From: Symsagittifera roscoffensis
Lineage: Eukaryota; Xenacoelomorpha; Acoela; Convolutidae
NCBI RefSeq assembly: GCF_963678635.1
Contig: NC_087070.1
Coordinates: 48,963,467-49,023,466, forward strand
Length of the DNA: 60,000 bases
Direction of reading: 5' to 3'
Both the position numbers and the translations under genes were made by a program. Shown here one piece after another: positions 44,340-54,040 of this stretch. Below the pieces are notes generated by a model. It made no database searches and was not told the DNA's origin. It saw only the letters and a list, made by a program, of their open reading frames with translations. How positions within the stretch are numbered: position 1 is the stretch's first letter; each line of letters starts with the position of its first letter.

Positions 44340-47033
44340 TCAGGCGATGCTCAAGTAGTACTTCTTATGAAGATACACCATTATCTCAGTTTCTGCAAAG
44401 ACTACATGTAGGATAGCGTACAATTCCCTTGGGCTCAGTTTGCCCCTGTTTGGGTCATACACCGGCATTGAGACCTCTGTTATCCCTCTTTCAATCATGA
44501 AGTCTCGTAGTCTTGTTAGCGCCAACATCACGTGTTCGGGATCAATTGTGTTCCTGTCATTGACCCTCGTCACTAGGAAGCACAGGTATTTCCCCGGGAT
44601 TTGTGCTACTGATGGTGGGAGCGCTGCCATCCCTCCCAGTCCTGGTATCTGTCTGAACAGAAACCCTACGTTCTGGTATTCTCTCTTGAAGTCAGCTTCC
44701 AGTCTTGATTTGAAACTCATGTCTGCCGTGATGCAGATCGCGCTCGTTCTGTTTGACAGGATGAAGTCACTATCTGTTATCATGATGTTTTCCGAGTACT
44801 GATTGGGTATTTCAAATTTCGTTTTGAAATTCCGGCCTATATTAGGCTCTGGCTCTTCTTCTTCCAGTTCCAATTCGCTTGTTTCTCTCACTTCCTTGAG
44901 CTTCTTTATCATCAAATTTTCGGTGTGGGTAAGTCCTACCCCCACTCCCCGGACAAAAACATTTATCGACGTCCCCGTCGATGTTGTCGGGTCTGAATTG
45001 TCCGGTGGAATGTCCAGCGGCCTGTCTGTCGCCGTCCAGCCGAAGAGAGGGTCTTCTGACTTCTTGTGTTTTTCCGCTGACACGTCAACTTGCTGGATAC
45101 TCTGTCCTCCATGGCCTTCGTCTTTGACGTCGCGTATCCACTCTAGTATCCTCAAGTTCGTGTTCTCCATCCTCTCTATCTCGCTCTGTTCGAGATCCGT
45201 CTCCATTTCTGGTGTCGAGTAATCTTCCTGCGGATAGTGTCTTCCATCATCAATGACCTGCCATTCCTCTTCGGCTTCCAGTTCGCCTGCACTCAGTAAT
45301 TCCTCGCCCAATTTGTCTGGCTGTATCTTGTCAATCAAGAAGTCATCCCCGTATCTGTTGTATCTCATACCCGTCCGTTTACGATTGCCAGTTCTGGTTC
45401 CCGGTGATATTGGTCGATCTGGCTCCATCCACTTCGGCACTTCATCTTGCTCCGGGTCGTTCCAGTCTTCTTCTGCAAACGATCCTGCTTCAGACTCCAC
45501 CTCTATCTTTTCATTGTCGTCCAAGCTCAAGTTTTCATTGCCATCATTTTTCTCCCTGGTGCCCTTCTCATTCACTTCACACGCTGGTTCTACCACCAGG
45601 TACTCGAGACCCTCCATGTCTTTCGGTAGGCACCAGTCTTCCGGGGACGGGACGTGAGGCTTCAGATTTTCGTAATGTGCTGCTCGCCCAGTACTCAAGC
45701 GGTAGAACCGTCCTTGTTGATGTACTTCCGTTATCATGAATGGTCCCCTCCACTTCTTGAGTAGTTTCATTGTTCCCTTGGGCGGTATGACATTTTGGAA
45801 GACCCACACGTACTGGCCCACTTCATATGGCTTCGCTTGTAATATTTTCTCGTCATATTTCTTGCGTTGTCTCATTTGTGCTTGCGCCGTGTTCCTTCTG
45901 CGTAGCTCGTTTAGCTCTTGTTGTCTTTTGATCGCTTCCTTCACATATGCCTGAGGCGACGTCTTTATCCCCTCGTATTCTGGGTAGAAGAATGTTTTAG
46001 GCATTGCCCTCTCCCTGCCCGTCAACATCATGAAAGGACTGATGCCCGTCGTTGAGTGCTGCGTACTGTTGTATGCTCCTACTACCTGTGGCAGGTATTT
46101 GTCCCAGTCCGTCATGTATCTTGAGCAGTACACCCTTAACATGTTGACCAGTGTCCTGTTCTGTCTCTCTACCAACCCATTGGTCTGTGGATGATAGGTC
46201 GTCGAGTGTGCTTGAGCAATGTGCGATCTCTTCATCAATTCTTTCGTCAAGTCCCCCACAAAGGCTTTGCCGTTGTCCGACTGAAAAGTCATCGGACAAC
46301 CATACCGCGATATCCAATGCGTTATCAGATGATCACATGTCTCCTCGGCTGAGGCTGTCTGGCACGGAACCGCTTCCGCCAACTTTGTGAAGTGATCTAT
46401 TATAACCAGTATTTGGTTATAACCCGACTCCGTCATGCAGATTTTCTGATGGTCTATCTGCACCACTTCATTGAATTCGGAACTCTCGACAGACTTGAGG
46501 GGAAACTTCATCTTTCTTGGGTCTTTTACCTGAAGGCATGCTAGACAGGCATTCACCCATCTCTCGCAAGCTTTTCTCATTCCCGGCCAATCAAACCTAT
46601 GAAGTATCCTTTGTTGTACTTTATCTATCCCCTGGTGGCCCATCTGGTCGTGTGATCTGAAAAGCACCTCCGTTTGGTACAATTGTGGTAGTATGATGAG
46701 GTTGTGTTTGTGTAATACCTTTTCCTCATCTCTCCTCTTGCACGCTACCACCCCATCAGCTGTGTGATAAAGTAAGTCTTTCCTTTCTTTGTAGAACTGG
46801 CTCAAGATCTTGTAGCTGTCTTCCTCAAGATCCCCTTTCTCCTTGACCCCCGACTGGATCCATTTGGAGAGATTACTTGTCATTTTGTCATTCTTCTGGG
46901 CTCTTATTAAGTCTGACAGCCTATATCTCGCCTTGACATGCTCCTTTAGCGCCATGATCTGTCCATTCATCTCACCAGGGTTGTGGATGTCATCACTTAG
47001 TTTCACGCATATCATCCTTTTCACGATTTTCAT
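44340..47033 (-). CDS. Integrase with C-terminal macro domain
   Basis: 897 codons, in the same frame as the RNase H end upstream and separated from it by one TGA. Zinc-binding domain H128, H133, C163, C166. Catalytic core D194, D253, E289, with exactly 35 residues between the last two (DD35E), and the usual PQTNGLVER context. GPF module at 430-432 (WRGPF). An acidic disordered region spans about 470-740. The last ~154 residues (44343-44804) look like a macro (ADP-ribose-binding) domain of the TARG1-like type: SAICITADMSFKSRLEADF, KYLCFLVTR, a spaced helix, GITEVSMPVYD, then ELYAILHVVF. The usual glycine-rich turn after SMP is replaced by YDPNRGKL. Known role of integrase: inserting the cDNA. 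The macro domain could remove or read host ADP-ribosylation; this is inference. Confidence 0.88.
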   Translation of the reverse strand: MKIVKRMICVKLSDDIHNPGEMNGQIMALKEHVKARYRLSDLIRAQKNDKMTSNLSKWIQSGVKEKGDLEEDSYKILSQFYKERKDLLYHTADGVVACKRRDEEKVLHKHNLIILPQLYQTEVLFRSHDQMGHQGIDKVQQRILHRFDWPGMRKACERWVNACLACLQVKDPRKMKFPLKSVESSEFNEVVQIDHQKICMTESGYNQILVIIDHFTKLAEAVPCQTASAEETCDHLITHWISRYGCPMTFQSDNGKAFVGDLTKELMKRSHIAQAHSTTYHPQTNGLVERQNRTLVNMLRVYCSRYMTDWDKYLPQVVGAYNSTQHSTTGISPFMMLTGRERAMPKTFFYPEYEGIKTSPQAYVKEAIKRQQELNELRRRNTAQAQMRQRKKYDEKILQAKPYEVGQYVWVFQNVIPPKGTMKLLKKWRGPFMITEVHQQGRFYRLSTGRAAHYENLKPHVPSPEDWCLPKDMEGLEYLVVEPACEVNEKGTREKNDGNENLSLDDNEKIEVESEAGSFAEEDWNDPEQDEVPKWMEPDRPISPGTRTGNRKRTGMRYNRYGDDFLIDKIQPDKLGEELLSAGELEAEEEWQVIDDGRHYPQEDYSTPEMETDLEQSEIERMENTNLRILEWIRDVKDEGHGGQSIQQVDVSAEKHKKSEDPLFGWTATDRPLDIPPDNSDPTTSTGTSINVFVRGVGVGLTHTENLMIKKLKEVRETSELELEEEEPEPNIGRNFKTKFEIPNQYSENIMITDSDFILSNRTSAICITADMSFKSRLEADFKREYQNVGFLFRQIPGLGGMAALPPSVAQIPGKYLCFLVTRVNDRNTIDPEHVMLALTRLRDFMIERGITEVSMPVYDPNRGKLSPRELYAILHVVFAETEIMVYLHKKYYLSIA

Positions 47034-47066
47034 GTCGTCTTCTGGTACCAGATTCGTTCTGACGTT

Positions 47067-48071
47067 TCAGTTGCACGATAGTTCCCTGTATGGCTTTCTT
47101 GAAACCGCAATTTTCTCAAGTTCTTCACCACCTCGTACCTCTTGTGTGTCCAGATTGTACGTTCCTGAAGATGGATCTATCTGTAACTCCCTGTCGTGTT
47201 GTCTTATCTTCTCTTCCGCCAATATCATGCATAGACTGTCCTGGTCTTCACTGCTCTCATCCGAATCTTTATCCCAATCTTCACGCTCCCCGGACAATTT
47301 CCCTCCTCCGGTTCCTTCTTCTTCCATGAACCTGGACCACTCCCCGGACTCTTGATCTAGTCCCAGGTGTTCAGCCTCTTCTTTGAACGCCACTTTCTTT
47401 TTCCTAACCTTGGTCTGTTCCAGAATGTCCTCAGGGATTTTGTCAACTAGTGACCGCACGACGTCCTTGCTATCAGCCACGCTCCCTGTTGAGGAGTCAG
47501 TATTGTTCACCGTCTCTTGTTTCCGAAGTATGGTGACTTCCGGTTCCTCTTGACCCTTCTCCTGGATCACGGGTTTGTCATCCGATAGTTTCTCAAGCAG
47601 CCTCATTAAGTCTTCACCTATTCGGGCAGTTCCCGCCTCTACCTGGTTGAGGTCATAACCTTTTGCCTTGAGCGTTTCCCTCACGATCTTGGACTTGAGC
47701 ATTGTTCCTACCGGAATCCTTCTGCTTTTCTTCAAGATGGTCTTTTCTGGATGTTCTTTAGGTAATTCCGGGTGATCTTCAATCGATTTGCCTGATTTGT
47801 CCAGCCATCTCGTGAGTGGAAGACTGTCGTACGTTTCCTTGTCCATGAAGGAGAAGCCATCTTTGATCTCAGGTCTGTCCGCCTCTCTTTGTTCTTGTCT
47901 CTCGTAGAATTCCGTCTTCTTACTCAAGCTGTCGGCATTTTGATGTTTGTCTCGTGTTCTGTGCTCAATTATCATATTGTATCCGTCAAGGCGAACTATC
48001 CACCTCCCGATGTAACTCTGGTCCATCGAGTACGTTTTCAGCCAGCTTAGTGCTCGGTTGTCGACTCGCAA
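47067..48071 (-). CDS. RNase H C-terminal part and pol linker
   Basis: 334 codons. Starts within RNase H (RVDNRALSWLKTYSM; HQNADSLSKK with the last active-site Asp near residue 47), then a long acidic linker rich in E, D and K before integrase. It lies one frame off the RT frame upstream, because one base is missing near 48115 compared with the left copy. It ends at TGA (47067-47069); the frame is open again at once and continues into integrase. Confidence 0.85.
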   Translation of the reverse strand: MRVDNRALSWLKTYSMDQSYIGRWIVRLDGYNMIIEHRTRDKHQNADSLSKKTEFYERQEQREADRPEIKDGFSFMDKETYDSLPLTRWLDKSGKSIEDHPELPKEHPEKTILKKSRRIPVGTMLKSKIVRETLKAKGYDLNQVEAGTARIGEDLMRLLEKLSDDKPVIQEKGQEEPEVTILRKQETVNNTDSSTGSVADSKDVVRSLVDKIPEDILEQTKVRKKKVAFKEEAEHLGLDQESGEWSRFMEEEGTGGGKLSGEREDWDKDSDESSEDQDSLCMILAEEKIRQHDRELQIDPSSGTYNLDTQEVRGGEELEKIAVSRKPYRELSCN

Positions 48072-50485
48072 CTTAAATGGCTCACTGCCCAGGTACGCCC
48101 TGTACTTCTCAACAAAGCAACCACCGCGAACATCTCTGCCTTCGGTGCTCCGTACTTCATTTCCGTGTCACTCAGGACTTTGCTCCCGTAAGCTATTGGT
48201 CTCAAGACTGTCCTCCCATTCCACTCTTGTTCCTGATGAAGGATTCCTGAAATCGCAACTACCGACGCATCCGTGTCCAGTACGTACATCCCTTTCTCAG
48301 TCGGCATCCCCAGTACTGGTGCCTCACATAGCTCTTTCTTTATCCTCCGGAATGACTCCTCTGCCGCGTTGTTCCATGTGAACTTCTTGCCCTTGTGCCT
48401 CATCAATTGTTGCATCGGGTACACCTTGTCCGCGTAGCCTTTGATGAACTCTCTGTAGTAGTTAGCAAAGCCCAGGAAGCTCATCAACTGGTGTTCCGTC
48501 TTTGGTGACTTCCAGGTTAGGACTGCCTCCACGGCGTCTGGATCAGGTCTGATGCCGTGCTTGTCTACCATCCTGCCCAAATATTTAATTGAGTCCTTGA
48601 GTATCTCGCACTTTGATGGTTTACACTTTAGCCCCGATCTTTTCATGCACGCAAACACCTCGTCAAGTCTCTCAATGTGGTCTTCTAGTGTTGGCGTTGC
48701 TATTACCACGTCATCCACGTAGCACATTACCAGGTTGCCATACTTCTTTGTCACGCCTATCAGCGCGTGTGCCATCAATCGCTGAAACGTGGCTGTGGCA
48801 TTGCAAAGTCCAAACGGCATCCGTTTCCATTGAAACAGACCCAACTCGCAGGCAAACCCTGTCTTGTCCCTGTCCTGCTTCCGTAGTGGTACCTGCCAAA
48901 AGGCCGAGCCTAAATCAAGAGTCGTAAAAAATTTTGCATCACCTAACTTCGAGAGGCTCTCATCAATCCTAGGTATGGGATAGGCATCCTTCACCGTGAC
49001 GGAGTTCAGGTATCGAAAGTCACAACAAAACCTCAACTGGTCGCCTTTCTTTTTGGCCATCACTACTCCACACGCCCACGGTGACTTGGATGGTTCTATC
49101 ATGTCATACTCTAGTAACGTCTCGATCTCTTTTCTACACGCGTCCGATTTGTGTGGGGTCATGCGCCTCGCCCCCTCCCTGTGTGGTACCGCGTTTTCCT
49201 CAAGTTCTATTTCATGTTCAACGAAATTACAACACCCGATATCCGCCTTATGCCTCGAAAAAACTCCCTCGTTCCGCTCTAGTACGTCCTTGATGGCTTC
49301 GAGCTGTTCATCTTTCAGTTTGCCCCTCAAATGTTCAATCTCCGGCAGCACCGGTTTATCAGTCTGCATTTCATCTAGTGTGGGTCGCTCTGGAAAGTTT
49401 GAACAGGTCGACAGCCCATCGTCCGTTTCTGACTTAAGTGATTTAATAAGACCTGATGAATCTTTTATTTTCTGCAATCGTCTCAAGATACAAATTTTGT
49501 CCCTGTGATTGGGACAATCAACAACTTCATTTTGTTTTGAGTTCTCAATCGTTTCATATCGAGTTTTAACCGGTAAAGCATATCCCAGTTTCCTCCCTCT
49601 CTGTATCGTGGTCGGTATATCAAGGGTATTCAACAAGACACTGACGCAGAGGCCGCTCTTCGTTATCGAGAATGATCTTCCTAAAACAGCAGCACTTTGA
49701 CTATTAGGATTCAGAACTATACACACTTGCTTGTTGTCACTAAGTTCATTGTAATTTTTCATCCTCAAGCTTACGATTGCCGCTTCATTAGCTTTTAGCC
49801 TCACCCTCCTACTCAAGAATACCGGTGCTTTGTTTTCATTTGCCATTATTAAATTTACCGGTTTGATTGCGTACCTCCTATCCGGGTTCCGTATCCTGAA
49901 CATTGCGTTATTTAGATCAATCGTTACGTCGAAATTCCTGATGAAGTCTCTGCCCAAAATGAATTGGTCAGACTCATCTAGGTTTTCTACTACAAGAAAA
50001 CTCATCCACAGGTTACGTTCCCCCAGATTGAGCGCTATTATCGGCGTTCTGCCTAACACGCGCAGGGCTCCCTTGTTCGCAGCCGACAACCATATTCTCG
50101 AATCTATCAAGTCATCTTTGTTGAAGCCCATTCGTTCCCAAGTTTCGATTGGTATGACACTCAAGACCGCTCCCGTGTCAAGTAACCCACGTAACTGAGT
50201 CTTCTTGCCACTTATGTCTAGCACGTGCCCTGTCACATCTGCCTCTGTCCCGATGTGCATTGCATCTTCTTCAAGCATGGCGCAGTGTCCAATCGATCTC
50301 ACTTTCAACTCTTCTTTCCCTACGTAGATTTGCCCAATTAGGTCTTCGTCACATGTTATCATCGTTCTGGTATAGATGTTGATCCCATCTATATTTAGCA
50401 TCACCTCGTGTGGACCATAAGCTTCAGTATACCTATTATCAACACGTACCGACTTGCTGCCCCCTCTCGTGAGCAGTGCTCTCAA
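48047..50485 (-). CDS. Protease-reverse transcriptase-RNase H (Pol N-terminal part)
   Basis: 812 codons from an assumed non-ATG start; the frame is open further upstream into the gag end, so it is the downstream part of Gag-Pol and not a separate gene. Retropepsin DTG at residues 103-105 with ILGRDF at 176-181. RT: CDFRYLNSVTVKDAYPIPR, LDLGSAFWQ (Asp524), FQWKRMPFGLCNA and catalytic YVDD at 589-592. RNase H start: LDTDAS (Asp738), KAEMF (Glu784). After residue 789 the frame is lost by a one-base deletion. Type and order (PR-RT-RH-IN) place the element in Ty3/gypsy (Metaviridae). Confidence 0.93.
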   Translation of the reverse strand: MRALLTRGGSKSVRVDNRYTEAYGPHEVMLNIDGINIYTRTMITCDEDLIGQIYVGKEELKVRSIGHCAMLEEDAMHIGTEADVTGHVLDISGKKTQLRGLLDTGAVLSVIPIETWERMGFNKDDLIDSRIWLSAANKGALRVLGRTPIIALNLGERNLWMSFLVVENLDESDQFILGRDFIRNFDVTIDLNNAMFRIRNPDRRYAIKPVNLIMANENKAPVFLSRRVRLKANEAAIVSLRMKNYNELSDNKQVCIVLNPNSQSAAVLGRSFSITKSGLCVSVLLNTLDIPTTIQRGRKLGYALPVKTRYETIENSKQNEVVDCPNHRDKICILRRLQKIKDSSGLIKSLKSETDDGLSTCSNFPERPTLDEMQTDKPVLPEIEHLRGKLKDEQLEAIKDVLERNEGVFSRHKADIGCCNFVEHEIELEENAVPHREGARRMTPHKSDACRKEIETLLEYDMIEPSKSPWACGVVMAKKKGDQLRFCCDFRYLNSVTVKDAYPIPRIDESLSKLGDAKFFTTLDLGSAFWQVPLRKQDRDKTGFACELGLFQWKRMPFGLCNATATFQRLMAHALIGVTKKYGNLVMCYVDDVVIATPTLEDHIERLDEVFACMKRSGLKCKPSKCEILKDSIKYLGRMVDKHGIRPDPDAVEAVLTWKSPKTEHQLMSFLGFANYYREFIKGYADKVYPMQQLMRHKGKKFTWNNAAEESFRRIKKELCEAPVLGMPTEKGMYVLDTDASVVAISGILHQEQEWNGRTVLRPIAYGSKVLSDTEMKYGAPKAEMFAVVALLRSTGRTWAVSHLSCESTTEH

Positions 50486-50517
50486 CGCTCTAGAAGTCGT
50501 TTGTGGGCTTATACAAC

Positions 50518-53139
50518 TCAGTAATCTGCGTACACGTCAATGTGCATTATTGTCTGGTCGCTCGGTTCGCTCAAGTTTCTGGTTACCTCGTGGCCGCCCA
50601 CTGTGATTATCGACATTATTCTAGCCCCGATTTTCGATATGCCGAATGGCTTTCCCGTTACCATTTTTACAGTGTTACAATTCCCGGTCTTTGTTGAACC
50701 TGATACGGCCTCTGGTATTGGGTTTGATCCGGTTAATGCTTCGTTAAAATTCTTTCTTTCGATCTCCAGTTTTAGTCGTTGCTCTATTTCTTTCGCAGCC
50801 AGATCCTGCTTCACTTTGTTGATGGCCTCCGCTGCCGCTTTCTCGTAATCTATTTCTGGGGCTTTCTTCGCCGTAGCCTCTGCTGCACTACCACATTGTG
50901 TTACAGCTTTCACTGTTTTCGTTGGTAGCTCCACATTTGGTCCCTCGAGTTTTTTCGTCTCAAATTCACCCTGTCTGTTTCTCTGGTTCTGCACTGCTGC
51001 CAATGCCAACTTGTGTTTTGGATGACTCTGGTTCTTGACCGCTTCCCAGAATAACGGACAGTCCATCCTGAAGTGCCCCTCCTGGTTACAGAAGAAGCAT
51101 CTCGCACCTATTTTGATGATCAAGCCACTATAGAACTCGTGCTCTTCCATCTGGCTCATATCTTCCTCATCGGGTGCATATCCCAAACTCTTCATGCCCT
51201 GTTTGTATGTCGTGCACTCCGCCACATGATGATCAACTGACCCGCAGTTAGCACACGACCTGCGTTTGTCCATGTCATCTCTAGGCTTGTACCATGACGA
51301 CCTTTGTGGCTGACTCCCCCCTTGGGTGTTCCTGTTGTCTGAGTACGAGTATTTCTTGGGTTTCATCAGCATATATTCTCTTGACTTCTGCCTCATCTCT
51401 TCTGGGGTTGGCGCACTATCTTTCGACAATGTGTAATACGTTGCTAACATCGTTCTCAAGTCATCACTCTTTACCCCATCAATGAACTTTGAGGCTATGC
51501 TGAAATTTCTTCTATTGGTAGATTCTTCTGGGTCACTCCTTCTTCTCAAGCTCTCGAGATCATCTAGGAACCTGTCTATCGATTCGTCATCTCTCTGTCT
51601 CCTTTTTTCAAATCGCATCATCGCTTGATGACCCTTCATGCCTGAGCCGAATCTATTCAACAGTATTTCAAAGATTTTGTCCGCGGTATCGCGTTCTTCT
51701 TCTTTCTTCGCAACCACGCATTTTAATGCCGTGCCTTCTAAATTGCTGAGTATGGCTGTGCATGCTTGTCTTTCATCGTTCAACTTGTCCTGTTCTAGGT
51801 GTAGTCTCATCACTTCCACCCAAGTATCAATGCATCCATCAGAGTCATCTTTGAATTCTTTTGGCTTCTTGAATGTTTTCCTGGATTTTCCCTCTCTTCT
51901 ATCATTCGAGTCGGTGTTCCTTGTGGCGAAGGCCTCTAGAGTTCTATTCATCATTTCCCAAGTGTTTGCCCATGTCATAGCATCCGGACCTGCGTTGCTG
52001 TTAGCTGTTGAGTCCCCCGGACCAGTCGTTGTACTTGACGTTCCATTCTTCATGATCGTTTTAGTAGCTGTTGGTGCTATGCTCACCGTGTCCCGGGTTA
52101 AGGGCAACGGTGTCGATTGCCGTTTGTTCCTTTGTGGTTCCACAAAGTCAACTCTGGTGCCTTGCGTACGATCCGCTGCCGGTCTTTCTTGTGAAGTAGA
52201 ATTTCTCAAGATTGCATCCAATTTCGCCTGTATTGCACACGAACTTTCTGCTTGATTCTTGCTCATTGTGTCCATTCTCTTTTCCAGGCTACCTAGTTGG
52301 CTGTTGACATCATCATATCGGTTTTTCAACTGTTGCATATCTTTTTTGATGTTCTTATCTCGTTCTTCATTGGTGGCGTCTACCTTATCTGACATCTCTT
52401 TGAGTCTCTCATCTGTTGCCTTGGCCAGGTTGAAGTAACTATCCAGATACTCGTGTTTGTTGTATCTTAACTCTTTTCTTATCACTTCTCTGTCCTCATC
52501 GCTGTGCTTTAGTTTTTTGTCAATCTGATTCAGTTTCGCCATCAAGTCACCCAGCTCAATCGTACCCTCTTCATGGTCAGCCGTCGATCTGTCCTTGGCC
52601 GTAGTCTCTGCTTTAGTTTGTTCCTCTCTTGGATTGGCTTCTGTCGTATTCGTGCTCACTGTCCCAAATGTTCGTGCTCTTTCAGCTTTTGGTTCTTCAG
52701 TCATGTTTTCTTTCGTTTTTATTCCGACCATCATCGCCAACCTTTCTGTAAAAGATGTCTTTTTTACTTGAGAGTCTTCTTTCACCGTTTCTTTGGTGTT
52801 GCCTATTGCATCTTCCACATTGTCTATTGGTGAGAACTCTATGGGTTTCGGGTTTGGTTCTTCTGCATTGGGCATTGGAGTTGACTCCGTCGCAATTTTC
52901 TCTGTTTCATCCACACTTTGATCGGGTGTCTCTAGATCAATCTCGATGGTGGGTTCTACTCGTTCCCCTTCTGTGCCCTCCTTTGCTCTGTTCTCCGTTG
53001 TACTCCTTGTACTGACCATGTTAACTGAAAAGCTCTTCTTTGTTATCCTCGGACCCATTGATGTTACTTTGCGTAGCGACGATTTATATTTTGCTTCGGT
53101 AGATCTTTTTTTAGCTACCGGTACCCTGCTCCGCCTCAT
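50518..53139 (-). CDS. Gag polyprotein with two zinc knuckles
   Basis: 873 codons, open throughout. Early methionines near residues 1, 28 and 41 are possible starts; MVSTRS is shared with the left copy (MVGTRS). The N-terminal third is charged and low complexity, with a coiled-coil-like stretch (about 185-270). The capsid-like region has EILLNRFGSG, FLDDLESLRRRS and FIDGVKSDDLRTMLATYYTL, typical of retrotransposon Gag. Zinc knuckles CX2CX4HX4C at 629-642 and 681-694 bind RNA. Gag should assemble the particle around element RNA. It ends at TGA 50518-50520; relative to the left copy one T is missing just before, so the stop probably results from that loss. Confidence 0.93.
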   Translation of the reverse strand: MRRSRVPVAKKRSTEAKYKSSLRKVTSMGPRITKKSFSVNMVSTRSTTENRAKEGTEGERVEPTIEIDLETPDQSVDETEKIATESTPMPNAEEPNPKPIEFSPIDNVEDAIGNTKETVKEDSQVKKTSFTERLAMMVGIKTKENMTEEPKAERARTFGTVSTNTTEANPREEQTKAETTAKDRSTADHEEGTIELGDLMAKLNQIDKKLKHSDEDREVIRKELRYNKHEYLDSYFNLAKATDERLKEMSDKVDATNEERDKNIKKDMQQLKNRYDDVNSQLGSLEKRMDTMSKNQAESSCAIQAKLDAILRNSTSQERPAADRTQGTRVDFVEPQRNKRQSTPLPLTRDTVSIAPTATKTIMKNGTSSTTTGPGDSTANSNAGPDAMTWANTWEMMNRTLEAFATRNTDSNDRREGKSRKTFKKPKEFKDDSDGCIDTWVEVMRLHLEQDKLNDERQACTAILSNLEGTALKCVVAKKEEERDTADKIFEILLNRFGSGMKGHQAMMRFEKRRQRDDESIDRFLDDLESLRRRSDPEESTNRRNFSIASKFIDGVKSDDLRTMLATYYTLSKDSAPTPEEMRQKSREYMLMKPKKYSYSDNRNTQGGSQPQRSSWYKPRDDMDKRRSCANCGSVDHHVAECTTYKQGMKSLGYAPDEEDMSQMEEHEFYSGLIIKIGARCFFCNQEGHFRMDCPLFWEAVKNQSHPKHKLALAAVQNQRNRQGEFETKKLEGPNVELPTKTVKAVTQCGSAAEATAKKAPEIDYEKAAAEAINKVKQDLAAKEIEQRLKLEIERKNFNEALTGSNPIPEAVSGSTKTGNCNTVKMVTGKPFGISKIGARIMSIITVGGHEVTRNLSEPSDQTIMHIDVYADY

Positions 53140-53402
53140 TATTTACAGTATTATTATCTACAAAATTTCTACTCTAAGGTTAAAAACTCTAAGTAAAAAG
53201 AAATTGACAATTCGCTAAAAACAATTTTTCTTAAACTTTTGAAACTTTTATGTGTTAGGTTAGGATAGGGAATGTGTTGTTATAATTGGTTACTTCAACC
53301 TAACTTAGTACTCTTGTAGTACCCCCTTCCTAATACTGTTCCAAGACTTTCTCTCTACCGTCCCAAGACTATTCAGTGTTGTCCCAGTACTTCTTATTGG
53401 TA
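53140..53402 (-). other. Leader next to gag
   Basis: About 260 bases between gag and the 14-bp array. Includes TTAGGTTAGGATAGGG (near 53258) and GTCCCAAGAC-like single units. No gene. Confidence 0.5.
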
Positions 53403-54040
53403 TCCTCAGACCAATGTCCCAAGACCAACGTCCCTAGACCAACGTCCCAAGACCAACGTCCCAAGACTAACGTCCCGAGACCAATGTACCAAGACTAACG
53501 TCCCAAGACTAATGTCCCAAGACCAATGGCCCAAGACCAACGTCCCAAGACTAACGTCCCAAGACCAATGGCCCAAGACCAATGTCCCAAGACTAATGTC
53601 CCAAGACCAACGGCCCAAGACTAACGTCCCAAGACCAATGGCCCAAGACCAACGTCCCAAGACTAACGTCCCAAGACCAATGGCCCAAGACCAACGTCCC
53701 AAGACTAATGTCCCAAGACCAACGTCCCAAGACTAATGTCCCAAGACCAATGGCCCAAGACCAACGTCCCAAGACCAATGGCCCAAGACCAACGTCCCAA
53801 GACTAATGTCCCAAGACCAACGTCCCAAGACTAACGTCCCAAGACCAATGGCCCAAGACCAACGTCCCAAGACTTATGTCCCAAGACTAACGTCCCAAGA
53901 CCAATGGCCCAAGACTGTTTCGTACCAAGACTGCTCTGGTCCAAGACTGCCCCAAGGCTGCACTGTTCCAAGACTGTGTTGCCCCAAGACTGTCCCCAGA
54001 CTGCAATGTCCCAAGACTTCTTTGGTACTGTCCCAAGACT
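53403..54040 (-). repeat. Leader minisatellite, 14-bp unit
   Basis: About 37 tandem units of CGTCCCAAGACTAA or ATGGCCCAAGACCA type, becoming irregular after 53925 (CCAAGACTG spacers). Same position in the leader as the 63-bp array of the left copies, which also contains TCCCARGAC. In the sense RNA each unit has CTTGGGAC. Repeated open frames on both strands (for example 53406-53702 and 53512-53736) follow from three 14-bp units making 42 bp; not genes. Confidence 0.93.

Noticed and set aside
50500-50540. Programmed -1 frameshift between gag and pol
   Set aside because: No slippery heptamer in the short overlap, and the left copy is continuous across the site.
53250-53275. Telomere-like TTAGGTTAGG
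   Set aside because: Only two imperfect units inside an element leader.
53406-53836. Open frames on both strands encoding GLGTLVLGRWSWD or QDQRPKTNVPRP repeats
   Set aside because: By-product of 14-bp repeats (42 bp per three units), not genes.
53403-54040. CRISPR-like regular array
   Set aside because: No unique spacers between repeats, unit only 14 bp, and a eukaryotic retroelement context.
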